NCBI GenBank assembly: GCA_902702965.1 | Contig: CACRXP010000022.1 | Coordinates: 672,054 to 736,053 of the forward strand | Direction of reading: 5' to 3' | Origin: Spirometra erinaceieuropaei | Taxonomy: Eukaryota; Platyhelminthes; Cestoda; Diphyllobothriidea; Diphyllobothriidae | Length of the DNA stretch: 64,000 bases | Shown here: in pieces, positions 12,421-26,200 of the stretch | Layout of the letters: each line of letters starts with the position of its first letter | How positions within the stretch are numbered: the first letter of the stretch is position 1 | Translations under genes and position numbers: made by a program | Notes under the pieces: generated by a model | What the model saw: only the letters and a program-made list of their open reading frames with translations | Databases searched by the model: none | Told to the model about the DNA's origin: nothing

Positions 12421-13732
12421 TGCCTATCTACAACGCTCATGTAAATAGAGTTCAACACTGCAAATGGAATTTTGATTATTCGACCGCATTTTCGTGTAAT
12501 TTTGCCCTTTCAAGCGTCATAGTCCCACAAGTTTTCGGAATATTCCGTTCTCGCAATGCGTCACCATAAATTTATTTTATCATTTTATGCAGACAGATTC
12601 TCTTTCTGATCCGCACAGATACCTAAGTTCATATCACATATTTTTTTCCGTCCAGGGATAAAGCTAAGACTTAAATAAATTTTTATTTTTTCCGTCACGT
12701 TTATTTTCCCATTTTCAAAAAAAGAATCTTTTCACCGTTCACTAGCATCTTTCGTTTCAGACTTCCTAATTTATGAGCACGATATGTTTACTCTAGAGTG
12801 TTCGCCCAGCCTACCTAAAATTTACCCGAAAATGTTTCTTTTTCTTCTTGCTATGGGGACGCCATTATGGGTGCCAAATGAAAAATTTAGCTATATTTTT
12901 ATTTGCCACTTTTTATCTGTGGTTAGTATAATAATATCTTTTAAGCACCCCGAGCTAAGTTTTATCTTACATGTTTTGTATTGCTGTACCATCGACAAAG
13001 GCGTTTTTGTGCTGTGGATAAGAATGATTCGCGCAGGCGAAGTATAGTTCACTTCTCACAAATAACAAACCTTCGGCGTATACGTCGTCGACGTAAATCG
13101 CATGGTGAACGGCCAACACCAAAATGTACGTACGCGTAAGTAATGACTCGAAGTTAAAGGCTTCAGTTTTCGCGAATTCCTAGAGTGCAAACGGTTACTC
13201 TTATGGCAACAGCGAATGCAGCAGCATAATTGCACTGATGACGTCTTATTCTTGTTACTAAGCATATTTCTGCAGCTAAAGTCTTTCTGTTTTCAAAGAA
13301 TACCATTTACTCATATTGCAGCAATTTCTAGACGTAAAGCAATAAATAATACTGCCTGTTTGACGACCCTCAATAATTTACGCATTCGTGTTTTTCTAGA
13401 TTTTTTGTCCGCTTTGTATATATTTTTATTAGGTTGTTTGACTTTGCGCATTTGTCCAGCTTTTCCGCGAATAGATATCGCGTGGATCATTGCCTTAGGT
13501 TTGCCCATATCTACATAATCGCTAAAATTTGATTATGGGCAATCCACGTGAGAGACAACAAAGATATGAGGGAGTTGTGATAGACAAGAAAGGATTATGT
13601 ATATTTTCCCGGAGACTTGGGTAGTTTTAAACATTCAATTTTTGATCGCAGACTTCTGGTAGGCTTTTAAAAAAGTGTTTTTAAAGACTATGTGATGTCA
13701 TTTATTGGCATCGCGGAAACTTGTTGATAAAT
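12421..13732 (+). other. Region upstream of IDE, no recognised element
   Basis: AT-rich, with no open frame I recognise and no clear TATA box or initiator. Two AG sites shortly before the start codon (tttgatcgcag near 13651 and tctggtag near 13661) could be 3' splice sites for a 5' UTR intron or a spliced leader. This is only a possibility. Confidence 0.3.
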
Positions 13733-14236
13733 ATGATGGAGAAGTCGGTAGGAGATAGCGCGGTTGCCGGAGTCGCTCCACAGCCGAAAGTTGACAAAGA
13801 TGATATTATTTTTAACGATATAAGGAAATCAGAAAGCGATTTACGTTCGTACCGTATGCTGCAGTTGCCAAATCAGTTAAAAATCCTTCTCGTCAGTGAC
13901 CCAACGGCGGATAAGGCTGCCGCATGCCTTGCTGTTCGGACTGGTAATTGTTTTTACACTCATCTTCCCATAGGCAGTTTTTCTGATCCACGAGAATTAC
14001 AAGGGCTGGCACACTTTTGTGAACATATGATACTTCTGGGAAGCGACAAGTACCCAGAAGAGAATGCTTACTCGAAATTTATAAACGAACACGGCGGATT
14101 TTGCAATGCATACACTTCGGCTGAAGAAACATCTTTCGTATTTGATCTGGCGCCAGAGCATCTGGGTGCGGCGTTAGATATTTTCGCAACCCTGTTTGTT
14201 TCACCGAGATTTACTGAAGGGTCAATTGAAAGAGAG
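13733..14236 (+). CDS. IDE: IDE exon 1: start codon and inverted zinc motif
   Basis: Encodes residues 1-168 and ends in phase 0. The start is ATG 13733, followed at once by a second ATG at 13736. The frame is closed upstream by TAA at 13682 with no earlier ATG. The M16 motif HFCEHM lies at 14012-14029 (H94, E97, H98). NAYTSAEETSFVF at residues 125-137 matches the substrate-binding strand of the family. The segment before residue 30 is not conserved and does not look like a mitochondrial leader. The donor is gtatgg at 14237. Confidence 0.95.
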
Positions 14237-17200
14237 GTATGGGAGTACATTTGCTATATGTACTGATTGTAAACTATTTTGAAGCGATCGTGTCGTCAAG
14301 TCACGGAAGATTCGCATGTTTAAATGAGCCATTCACCCTTTGTGGATTTTCATTAAGGAAAATTATACACATATAATTTGTTTTCCGATTTGTTTTTTGA
14401 CAACTCTTTTTGCTTCTCGCGCATTCAGGTTTTATATAGATACTATTATTTAGTGTCTTTCATTTCCTTTTGAATAAGTCAGATTAATTTCTCCGTCGTT
14501 TTTTAAGTTTTTTTCGTTACTCTTAAAAGACCGAATAACACGTAAGTTGATATCTGTAGCAAATCATTCTCATTTAACTGCACGCTTGCATTCATTTAAC
14601 AGGTGAATGCTGTGGAGGCGGAACACGAGAAAAACTTGAGTAGTGACTTACGACGCCTGATTCAACTGGACAAATCTATGTCTTCGTCAGATCATGACTA
14701 CTGCAAATTTAGCACGGGCAATCGCGTAACTCTTTTAGAAGAACCCAGGTCCAAGAACATCATCGTAAGAGACGAATTGGTCAAGTTCCACTCGAATTAT
14801 TACTCGGCCAATCTTATGGGTGTGACCCTCTTGGGAAAAGGTCAGGTTCGCCCCTTCCATTTTTTTGTGAATGCCTATTTAGTTGCCCATCTTCCTTCCC
14901 AAATTACCTCGCCCTGTTATAGGATATGTCATTCAATTGCAATCTAGAAAGGCTCTTCACTCGTGGAAATTAAGTAAATACGAAAAATTGGATTGTCGTA
15001 TTCCCCATACACATCTACGTGATGTAAACTAGAAAACGCTACTTATAATATCTGTGATATACAATGCTACTCTTATGTTTTTTCTGCAAAACACGAAATT
15101 TTACTTTGTGGATGATAGGTTTGACTTTCGTGGTCTACAAATTCATTTGTTATATCGTCCATAGCCGGATACAGTTCGTTCTTCGACTGTTTCCGCACAT
15201 CTGATTAGGCTGTCTGAATTAAAACATGCCGAATTTCCCCCTTCAGTCTTGAAAAATATGAGAACGCGTGTCAGTTAAAATGGTTGATGTTGTTCTACGG
15301 AATTGTGTACTTTTAATAATTAATATTTTATGACCTGTCTGTGGTATTTGGAAAACATTTTCATGCAGGCCTTATGTACGTTTTCTGGTTTATATGCAGT
15401 TTTCAAATACCAGCCTGTTCTAGGAGCCAAATAGCCATCATACGAAGTGACTCTGTCGCAATTATTATTTTTGCCTTGATAGCATTTGCTGTGACGATTT
15501 AGCGGATTGGGGCAAAAGTCGTACGTGGCAGACGTCAATTGCTATTTTGTTCGCCTTGTCTCAGATATTGCTCACTCATTTACCCACATGCGTGTAGAAC
15601 GTAGCCGTATATAAAAATTGCTGAATATTTTGTTGCTCTTTTGTTGGGCTTTGCAGGGTTTTCTATTTTGCGACAATTACTTCAGTGCTCAGTAACTAGT
15701 CATAAACCTGCATGCTAGTCTGTGCTGCTAAAATACGTGTAAAGCACAGCAGCCAAATTGCTGATAAAGGACTATAGAAAATAGTAAAGGATTTAAAAGC
15801 GCAAACTACTGGGCGACAAGGGAAATAATCTGACACAACCTGTGGAGTATGATAAAGACTAGTGAAGTGTAAGTCAGCGGTTTAGAAAAGGAGCATGTGT
15901 CTTTTTTCAAGTGTCATGAAAGCGTCGTTAATCAATAACCAGAGAGACGGTCGATGTCACTGTAATTACGTGTGTTTCAGCCAGCTGCGTGCCAATCCAT
16001 GCCGAGTTCGGCCATCTTGACCCTTTTCTTAATCATCAGCAGGTGGATACTAGGGCGTTTATTCGCGATTGCCTGCTCTAACAATTAATGGTAATCCGCG
16101 ATGTATTAAGCCATCAATCTCCTGTTTTTACCAAAGCCGTGAAGGTTGTGAGATATCAGTAAAAAGACTATATATGATACTAATCTGTTTAACATCGTCC
16201 ACTGAAGGAATTATCTAGGTTTTTCTCCTTTGAAGAGAGCCAGTTGGGGTCTGCTCAAAATGTTTTCTGAAATTGTATTTCTACTCGTGAAAAAATTAAA
16301 GAGATGGTCATGAAACTTTTCCGCACTATACGGAAAATTACTGTGTTGAGCAACATTAAACAAACGACCGAAGAAGTTAGTAAAACGCTCTAAGGTTGTT
16401 CGGATAGTAAAGAAACTCACCCATGAATATGATAGGTTTACGTTTTACGTTCGCTGCAGCCTGTAAGTGTCTTAAGTAGTTATAGACTAGCAGAAGTGAG
16501 AACTTCTAGGCTGGCTTTCAATAAAGCTCGAGAAGTGACTTAACATTTGATGCCATGTTTGGACTCTATTATTTGACAGAATTAAAATTTGTATTCATTT
16601 ACTGTGCGATTTCACCAATGGATGATATAAAATCGTGCAAGACCGTCCTGCACAGAAGGATGATCTTTTTCTGACCAAAAATATCTGTATCACTTACAAG
16701 CATCGTTCAGCTTTTCAAAACTGTCTCTGGTCAGTCACCAGTATGGGTGAGAATAAGCAGTGGCTCCAATAGGTTTCCTTGAAGCACACCGATATACACC
16801 GTCATCTAAGTTGGTTTCCTTTATCGTGCACATACGCCAAATCATAGTTATCTAGAAAACACACAAGTCATTTAATTGCGCTCACCACTGGTTGATACTC
16901 ATAATTTTTTTTCAACTATTAAGCGATACGTAGCCATGTCTAGGTCTAGAATTGAAATAAAAACCTCATTGATTTCATGGGACCATTATTATAGTCTTTT
17001 TTGCAGCCCGCGCATCTTCCTCCTTTCAACGAATGCATTATGAAACCACAATTAAATTAGAAACTGCACTTTCATTTGCGTAATTGACTTAGACATACAG
17101 GCAAGCAACACTGAGTTAAACTAGACAGAATATCCTTTGCAATTGATTGTTCGTCTCTAATAAGACCCCGTGAATTTGCATCACTAAATATATGTGTTAT

Positions 17201-20200
17201 TTTTATTAGAGGGCCTAGACGAAATGGAAGCGAAATTTACTCCTCTGTTTGCGAGTATTAAAAACAAGAATGTTGAACCACGTGTCTGGCCTGCTTCTCC
17301 TTGGACAGATGCTTTCTTACAGGTGTGGTTAAGTTTACTTGCCTAACACTACTTGAATAACGAAAATACTGTTTTTTTATGCCACTAACTAATTTTTACC
17401 CCGAATACTGGAAAATGCTAGATTGGTACTTTAGTTATTTTAGTCTGCCACAACAGGGTAATTTCTGACTATTCAAAATGCCACTTTCATGTAACCTGCA
17501 TAGTTGGCTTCGTGTTTTCTATTTCGTTTTCTCTACCTGCAATACCTCACATTTGCGTGCTATTCAGCACCACGTGATTTAAATCACACACGTTTAGGAG
17601 TGCAGCAGACACAGAAACGTCTTCATAGTTTTCTACAATTTATCATTATGGCTTCAAATTTAAGCGGGTTTTGATAACTCATTGGTATAGAACCTAAAGC
17701 CATGCGCGTTCGTGCAGAGCAGCTGTCTTCCATTCGCCTATGTTTTCGTAGCCAGCTTTGTAAACTGCGGTTAGAGAAACTTACATGTTTGATTATTGTA
17801 AATCTGAACGAAAACCTTTAGTGTTTGTGTAACTTTGATTATATTTCCAAAAAATAATTCGTAAAAACTTTTTGCGTCCATTTTACCGTAATTAGCGGAA
17901 TTTTCCCACCTAGTAAATAATGTCATCGCTTTTCTGACCTGCTATCCTCAGACTTACGGGTTATACCGGTAACGCAGAGAAGGTAATCCACGTTTATGTC
18001 AGTATCTTATAAGCACAAAAGTTCCTTCCACTGGAAGGTGAAGGACTGCGATGATTACTTGAAAATAGTTTCTCGACGCGAGATTTGGACCATGATAATG
18101 CGTAAGCATGAGTCGCAATAACATTGCCATAACCATGCTATAACCACAAGTACTTGTTCCTTTAACTTGTGATTCTGTAGATAACCGAATCCATCGAAAG
18201 TTAGTTTGAAAGTGAAATGATAGTATATTATTTTTTGAATGGCGGTTGTTTTCCTATCTATATCGAAAACGCATTGAAAAATAGCTCGTTTAGTTAGTTC
18301 TCCCCGAATGTGGTTGACAAAGCTGATGAGAATATTTTCGATCACGACGCGATGCGTTACTGTGTACGACTCTATTCAAGATGGTCTGCAAACTAATCAG
18401 TTTTGCTGAGCACTCTTTTTAGTTCGAAATCATACAAAAACGTTTGGTTAATTTTTTAAAGTATCCCGCTTACGGACTGGCAGACAACCGATTCTAATTA
18501 CTCCCTGTAAGGAGCACCGATTGTGAGAAGATTGGAGGCCAGTATTGCGATCCAGTGGGTTTTGCTAGTCTAGTCGAGACAGGGTTTATGATAATACGAG
18601 TAGTTGTACGCCAACATAAGTTAAATTATGATAAACACTTGGGTTTTTTTACTTAATGTTCCTTTCTCGAAATTAATATTTGGCATTCACAACACCCTTA
18701 AAATCCTTTCTTGTCTTAGAAAAAGATTTATATGACACCTGTAAAGGACGTTCACGAACTCCACATATTTTGGCCTATTGCGGACTACACTGAGCACTAC
18801 AAATCACGGGTATGGTTAGTTTTTGATTTTTCTTTTGAGCTCGAACCACCTTTACGTTCCCCCATTGTGCATTGTTAAAAGTAGTTGCTTAGGAGTAAAT
18901 ACCATTTCTCCATAGTGTCTCTGTCCTACTTTTGCCTCATTTTTAACTGCCTCAAAGCTCACGCACTGTATAAATGTGGGTCAAAACGCGGGATTGATGT
19001 AATGAGGGTGTGATGCAGCGTCTCCTTAACAGTCTTTCAGTTACTTATTTTTTCGAAAACGAAAACTGTTTTTCGGAACAAGTTTTGCCCCTTACAGAAT
19101 TGTTTACATTTTTCTTAGTGATGTCCCATTTCCGGCCAAGCAAATGACTTTGACTCTAAGAATGCATGAACGATGGAATGCAGCTCTTTCTTACTGAGCC
19201 CGTAGTTGCTTTGCCTTTGCTTTTTAGTTTGCCAGTAGTATTCATTACGAAATGTTATTTATTGCTTGACAAAAAGATAACCAATCCTACTCAGGTTCGT
19301 ATTACTTTCATCCAATCGGCCCTCTAACGAAAAACGTCTTTATCTTAGCCCTCCGGATATTTGGGCCATCTTTTGGGTCATGAAGCATCCGGCAGTCTTT
19401 TAAGTACCCTGAAAAACCTCGGGCTGGCTAATGAACTCAGTGCAGGGACTTATCGACCAGCTACCGGTTTCGCCTGCTTTCTACTACGCCTGACACTCAC
19501 AGAGCGTGGAATCGGTAATTCTGTCAGACATTGTTTTCTCAACCACGCTTCAATTACCCTTTTGCGGTTGGTTTCCAATCTAGAGTCTTATGTATGTGTT
19601 ATGCATTTTACAAGTAATATCCTTTGCGAAACGTGAAAACAATACAATAAGTGGGCAGTGCTTAAAGTGGAAGATTGTGCATCACTATTTTCGACTAGTT
19701 TTTGGCACCACTGTTCACATAGGTCCTATCTCATTTTGGAATAAAAATGCAGTATGCTCGCTGTGATACGCTGCATAACTTAAATGCACTTGTGTCTTTT
19801 GCTGGCATTCAAAACTTTACTGTGATTGTCTTTTCAGTGCATTATAGAGCCTAACTGTAGCCACTTAAGTACGCCACATTAAATCGTCTTTGGAGTCAGC
19901 CTTGTAAATAACAGGTTAATACATTAGCATCACATATAACGCGGAGTCTACTCATTCCTGTTATTCCAACTTTTTCATATTCAGCCACCTTTGCATCGGA
20001 TACAACCCTTCGTCAGCCTTCATTTTGATGGAAGAAAACAGTTCAGCCTAATAGCCAGAAAGATAGTTTTGTAATGGTAGGGGGCGCTCACCGATCGCTC
20101 ATGCGTAACTCACTCGTTCCGTTGTGCCTTACGGGCTCTCTCTCAAGCCCAACCAGCAGCCGCACAGCGGCGCATGATATAGGCCGTATGTTATTACCGT

Positions 20201-23200
20201 CAAAGTCAAGGGAGACTGGAATGGCCATTTCTGGCTTATTAGCCGTCGTCAGCCAGTCATACCCAATTTTCTTGCTTCAGCTTTCCCCCAGTTACGTTTG
20301 TTCCCCAAAGTGCACTTGTTCATAACATATGTTAACTGCTTTCAAATAATAACGAGTGGCACGTCTCTGCTGCCGCCATCAGTAGTTTTGAGACGCGGCA
20401 TTTACGCATGTCACTAAAGGTTTTTTTATCTCAGTTCCATTTGAAAGTAAACGTTACTGTTTAATACGTCGACTTTTGCCGTCTCCAGACCTCCTATGTT
20501 GACCTTAATTCCGCAGCTTGTGCTGTGTCGACTGTTATTATATCTATGAAGTCTGTACTTACGTATTTATGTTAGCGGGGATAATACTCAATAGTACTGG
20601 AATACTCCGCATTTCTAGGTAGTAACTTGTGTCATTGGACAAGCTTGACCAAAAAAATAGACATTTTGTCCAGATGGGACCGTCATTGTAACAGTTCTCA
20701 CTACAATGTTAACCATTATATCAGCCGAGCCGCTAAGCTGAAATAACGATTCTTCTAACACTATAAATTGTGATAACGAGTACATTTTTCAGAGTCCACA
20801 CTGAATTTACTTTTCCATACTTGATAGCGGAAGGCTGCCATAAAACCAAATCATCAAATAATTTTTTGTGCATTTCAGATTCCAGGCTTAGCCTCAACGA
20901 GCAAAACATTTATAGTTTTACCCCCTTCGACTATCTGCATCGTATTCGTTTGCTTTATGTCCGCGTCTCCACAAAAAATACTGTATATATCACAGTCAGC
21001 TCTAGGCCAACCACAGTAGCAACAACCGCAAAAAGCCCTTCCGGTTTTCAGCCGGTTAGCACTCTGGGGACTTTATGACAGCCGGAATACTCTGGATAAA
21101 GTTTGCAATCTCACTTGTCGTGTCTGGGCCGGTTACGCAGAATTTATGTTATACTAGATGTTCGTTGAGGAATATAAGCTGATGCAAGAGCCTGGAAACT
21201 TTAGAGCAGCGCATCTTTATAGTTTGACATCGTTATATAGACTTGTCCTCAGGTACATGCGATCTAGCTTCTTTATTTCTCTCAACCACCGTAATCCAAT
21301 TTTGACCATCAAAAATACCGGCGTCATTCTATGCACATTACGCTGATAAGCTATTCAAAGTAGTGAAATTTTGGAAGGAAGTAAAGAAAAACTTAGGAGA
21401 AAAAGTCGAAAGTGAAGGAAAATGAAGGGGTTTTATATTTCAAGTCCGCAAATTTTCATGACGACGCGATAATTTCCAGTTACACTTCGGTCGGCTGTTC
21501 CCGTACCATGCCATACAATGGGAAACGCATGCCGATTCTGCTGTCAAGGATGACCGATGGCAGCCATTCCTTTAGTTGGAGCAAAACGGACTCATAAACT
21601 CATGAGTAAAGTTTGTATTTTGTGTGCCATCTTCAAAGTACTGCATAAAGCCCTTCCAATAAAGATAAATTAGGTTACTCGGTGTGTCATTTGCTCACCT
21701 CCCCTTATTGTAAAATTGCATACGGGCGATTCGGCTTTTTCTTGGAGTTTCTAATTTCGGCCCGCGTAATCGGTCGTGCGCGACGGCCACCAATAATACC
21801 TGGATCGGAGATTTTCGGACAGAAAACTGTTCTCACCTATGGCTGTCTGACGACGACAAATAAGCCGGAAATTGGTATTGCAGTTTCCCCTGTTTTTATG
21901 GCAATACTTCAAAGTAAGGAAGCCTGCTATAGACTGAATTCATATATCAATTAAAACGGTCGCTGAATGTGTCGTTTTACTAAGCCACCCATGGTTACGT
22001 GCCCTATGCTACCATCGCATTTCCCTGTGGGTTCTCTGCTTCGCCCGAAGATTTAGTACAGTCCAATTTGTTTTATATGTTCTGCACGTGTTTGTATCCC
22101 GGACACTCGAAACATGGGCGAAGTGTGATATATATTGAAGGAATATCCGCGACTGCAACTGATACAGTATGATTACGACCGTAAGTTTAGACTTTCGGCC
22201 TCCGCTCTCATCTGCACTTCTCTGTAGTGGTCGTGTGCACTGGCCATTGCAGTCTGCTCCCTTCTATGGCGACGATGTTGTTGCTTTTAATTTTTCAACA
22301 TTTTTCTACCAAATGTTTAGCTTCCGGCTAACGTTCAAAGTTCCATTGTACGGCTAGTTTTTGCACTTCTCGGCAAGGAAGTAGGGTATGTTTTAATCTG
22401 TGCTAAATTTGGTTTGATTCTGCAAGACCATCAGAATAAGGAATTTTCTGTGGCCTTTGCATGCTACTACCGCCTATAAAGTTGAATTTAGGATGGCTTA
22501 AAGGCGAAAGGCGGAATTTTCAATATCTGTAAGCTAGCGATACTGTTTTTTTCGATAAGAATCCGAGTTGTGATATCCAATTACGTGCAGGTTGTCCGCT
22601 CACTTCGATCGGGTACTAATACATTCCCACCGTGAAACGACATGGTCGCTCTAGCTATGCATATGCTTATCCTATACCTTAGCCATCTCCATACATCGAA
22701 GAATAATGCGCAGTGTGACGAAGCCGTCTTTAATAATTAGGGCAGCTTAGCTGAAATTCCGACCGTCTTGCATGACTTGCTTAACTATGGTTACTTAAAT
22801 CCGGTTGACAGACGATTCTGTAAAAACTGAGGTCTTCTTGGACCATTGAGATGTTTGAAATGGACTGCCGGGCAGGCTGCTTTGGATACAGACATCAAAA
22901 TCTTTGACCACAAACTGTCCTAGTCATGCTCCATTGCATGCTCGGCACCGAAGTTATGTAATTAGCCATTTTAATAATTTTAATGCCATCGCGTTCCTCC
23001 GCAACGCTCCGTCTTATTGCGTAATACAGTAGATGAGGGCCGGAAGTGTAGAAGTAATGACGAAACGTTTATTTTAAACGGGCTTCTTATCCCTCGTTTG
23101 AAGTGGTCAAGGGGACCACTCCAGTAGCATGCATTTCTCCACCGATTTTCAGTGTACTTATAAATTCAAGTAGAGTTCATGGAAAACATGTCCATAATGT

Positions 23201-26200
23201 CACTTCATTTACTCAACGAATGCCGAATTGTGCCTTCAGCTTTGTCCTGGAAAAAAGAGCAACTTTGATTTTTAAAACGCGTATGATGTGAGAGGTTTAA
23301 GACATTCACACAGCGTCACATTCGTCTATGTATTAATACTCTTTGTAAAATGTATGACATAGTCCACATCCATTGCAAGATTTGTTGAGATTTCTATGGC
23401 ACCTTAATCACTTCTTGGGGGTAGTAATTTCCCTTCGGTGAAAATGCACAACCTGTGGCTTCGATACACTACATTTAAGTGCAACGGTTGGTCGGGTTCA
23501 AAATAAGCGTAATATTAAAAATCTTTTTGGAACAAAAAATATTCTGTTTTAAGTACAGGCTTTAAAGAAGGCGTAATCAGCTACCAAATTATTTTACGAA
23601 GAGACATTTTTTCTGCTTGTTTCGTATAATGTAGGCACACTTTAATTAATAAGTGCATCAAAAATTGAGGGAAAATGCATACTGCTTACGTAGCCACTTT
23701 TTATCAATTGATTGTTTTACAAACGGTCGAAAACAAGCACAATTAAAGTCTAACATGCTTGCGCGACTGACAAGTCCTAAGGTCGTGCTGCACAGCAATC
23801 AATACTGCAACCTCACTTAAGAAACCCTTTATACGCGAAGACGTATTTTAGTGTTTCGGCTAACATTTCACGATATAAGTCACTTACTGAATATATTAGT
23901 CCGCAGAACTGATGTTCATCTCGTCCGGAAGTGGTGGCCTCGAAATAAGCTCAACGCGATATTTTCATAGCAAAATTTGGAATTTACATCGAAACTTCCA
24001 ACTCCGATATCAAGTCCATCAATTTTCGAGGATATTTTGGCGTTCGTTTTTCACGCTCTCTCCCATCAATATTCAGTTATTACCGGAAATCGAAATTCGA
24101 TCGTTATTTTGCTTTTTTGCTTAAATGTGAGTAGCCGTACACCTAGCTTGACGATCCATTTAGCTTTAATTCAATTGATGACACTTCCGCCTTCAATTTT
24201 GAAGATAGTCTAACAAAAAGCAGTGTGTGATTTAAAAAAGAGATTGTTTTCCTTTCCTCGTGCATGTCAGTACCCGCGCACCCTAATTGTGATCAAATTA
24301 GGTTTATGTTGCTTAGCTTATATGAAAATGTAGCAGAGGCACCATTTGCAGATTGCCCAAAGAACGAGATTGTTTTTAAGATTTGTCGACCGTATTCCCT
24401 AGGAAAATGAATTCTTAATCATTCTCGTGACACATGCGCATTCAAGGCACACAGCAGTGTGCAATCCACCATCTATGTATGTAATTATTCATGTTGCCGA
24501 TGGGTGTCGCCTAAAGGAAAATAAAGGACATGCACAAAACTGACTCTTGAGATTTACTTTTAGCCCAAATCTCTCTATTCATATTGTTCCAGTCTCGGGC
24601 ACTTTTTCTGGCGTTTTTTCTTTGCTTTCAACTGCAGTTAACGCAGAAAACTATACTTCTCTCAATTTCAGATTGCGTTGATGAAATCATAACAATGATC
24701 TTTCAGTACATCGCTATGGTCAAACAGAGCGGGATTCAAGAGTGGATTTTCAACGAAGATCGAGTAAATTTTTTGGATATTTTAAGTTACATTTTACATC
24801 ATAGTAACTTTTCAAGTGTAGCGACTAAACATGTTTATTAGTGCTATCACTGTTACGTATGGCTATTTCCACGCAGTGGATGCGATGAGCCAGTATGGGG
24901 GCTAGATCGGAGTCCGGAAAGCCTTATTGAGAGTGCGCACTTATAATGAATGCAAGCATTTTGAGTGTGATGTCACGCCCAGTTGCAGGCTCTCGCCGTG
25001 CCAGGTGGGATCCTAACCCCACTTTCCCTGTACAAAATCCTGGTCAGCTGTGGACTAGAAGGTACGTTGGTACGTCTATGTGCGGGTTTTCTCCTTACCA
25101 GCCATCCACGCACTCTCCCGCCTCCGGTCATCTTGACTCGGTCTTTATACCGGATCCAGGTGGAGAGAGTATGGTAAGTGCAGCGCAATTCCACCATCAC
25201 TATAAAAGAAATCGCAGGCACGTCACCGTCCCTGCTTCACTTTGCTGTAGTGCACACAGTGTACATAGTTGGCAACGACGGTCGGACTGTCGTGTTGCTC
25301 TCTTAGGCTGCCAACTGAGTATGATGACTGTGTAAAAATCTAGACAAAATACACGAAGAGTGCAATCCATCCTCTGCTGCCTAGGCGCTCGTCTAGTTGA
25401 TGGAAACGAGGTCGTATCCACGTGCTTTTACTGTCAAAATGGAAAAACCTGGTTTTGCTATTTGCTTTCTTCCTTCCTCAGGACCTGGAAGCTCTTCGTT
25501 TCCGATTCAAAGGCAAAGAGAATCCCTATCAGTATGTCGCTACTCTTTCGTCACGACTCTTCGTAAGTAAAAAGGGCTTTATGCCTCGCCTTCAAAACGC
25601 AACTTTTTGATTAGCCTCGGTGAATTTGTCTTACCTATCCCGATGGGCTTTTGCTGCACCGTTAACATAAATAAAGCAGTATACACTGAGGAAAACCGGA
25701 AGTTTGACTGCGAGTCTTCATACTACAACCCCTTGCATCTCACTTCTTATCATGCCAGTGCGCATAGGATCAATTTTATGAGGAATGTTACTTTAAAAGT
25801 TTGCGCAAGGAATTAAAAATCTGTGTTGATCTCTTTCACTCAAATGGCGCAAATTACACCCAGCTCTTCGCAAAAGTGGTGTTTAACCTGCGGACGATTT
25901 GCCCTGTCTTCTCCGCTCTATGCATTAAATTCCTCTGTCCATAGTTACCTTATGCGGCTTACTGGCGCCATATCCTTAATATACTTTCGTCAAACCCATC
26001 GAAATTGAAATGCATTCACTCTTGTTATAATCATTAAAAATACAATTCGCCTTCTGCCGCCTCCATAAGACGCATATCACTTTTGAGGCATGAGTTACTA
26101 ATATCAGGTACCCTAAACAAGTCGTGAACCCCAAGTTTGTTAATAATATCTGAGTTGTAAATTTCATTTCAAAGACATTTGGTTTTGGACAGTTCAATGG

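Larger units (their letters stand above)
19515..24671 (+). other. IDE intron 5 (5.2 kb)
   Basis: The longest intron. It contains the inverted pair of repeat segments near 20.2 and 21.85 kb described separately. The remaining short open frames show no family resemblance and match what chance gives at this base composition. Confidence 0.6.

Noticed and set aside
13721..13732. Earlier start of IDE at 13721
   Set aside because: The codon at 13721 is TTG; the first ATG in frame is 13733, and a stop lies upstream at 13682.
14841..14947. Continuation of the exon 2 frame to 14947 as coding
   Set aside because: Homology stops exactly at the GT donor 14841, and exon 3 resumes the family alignment in the correct phase.
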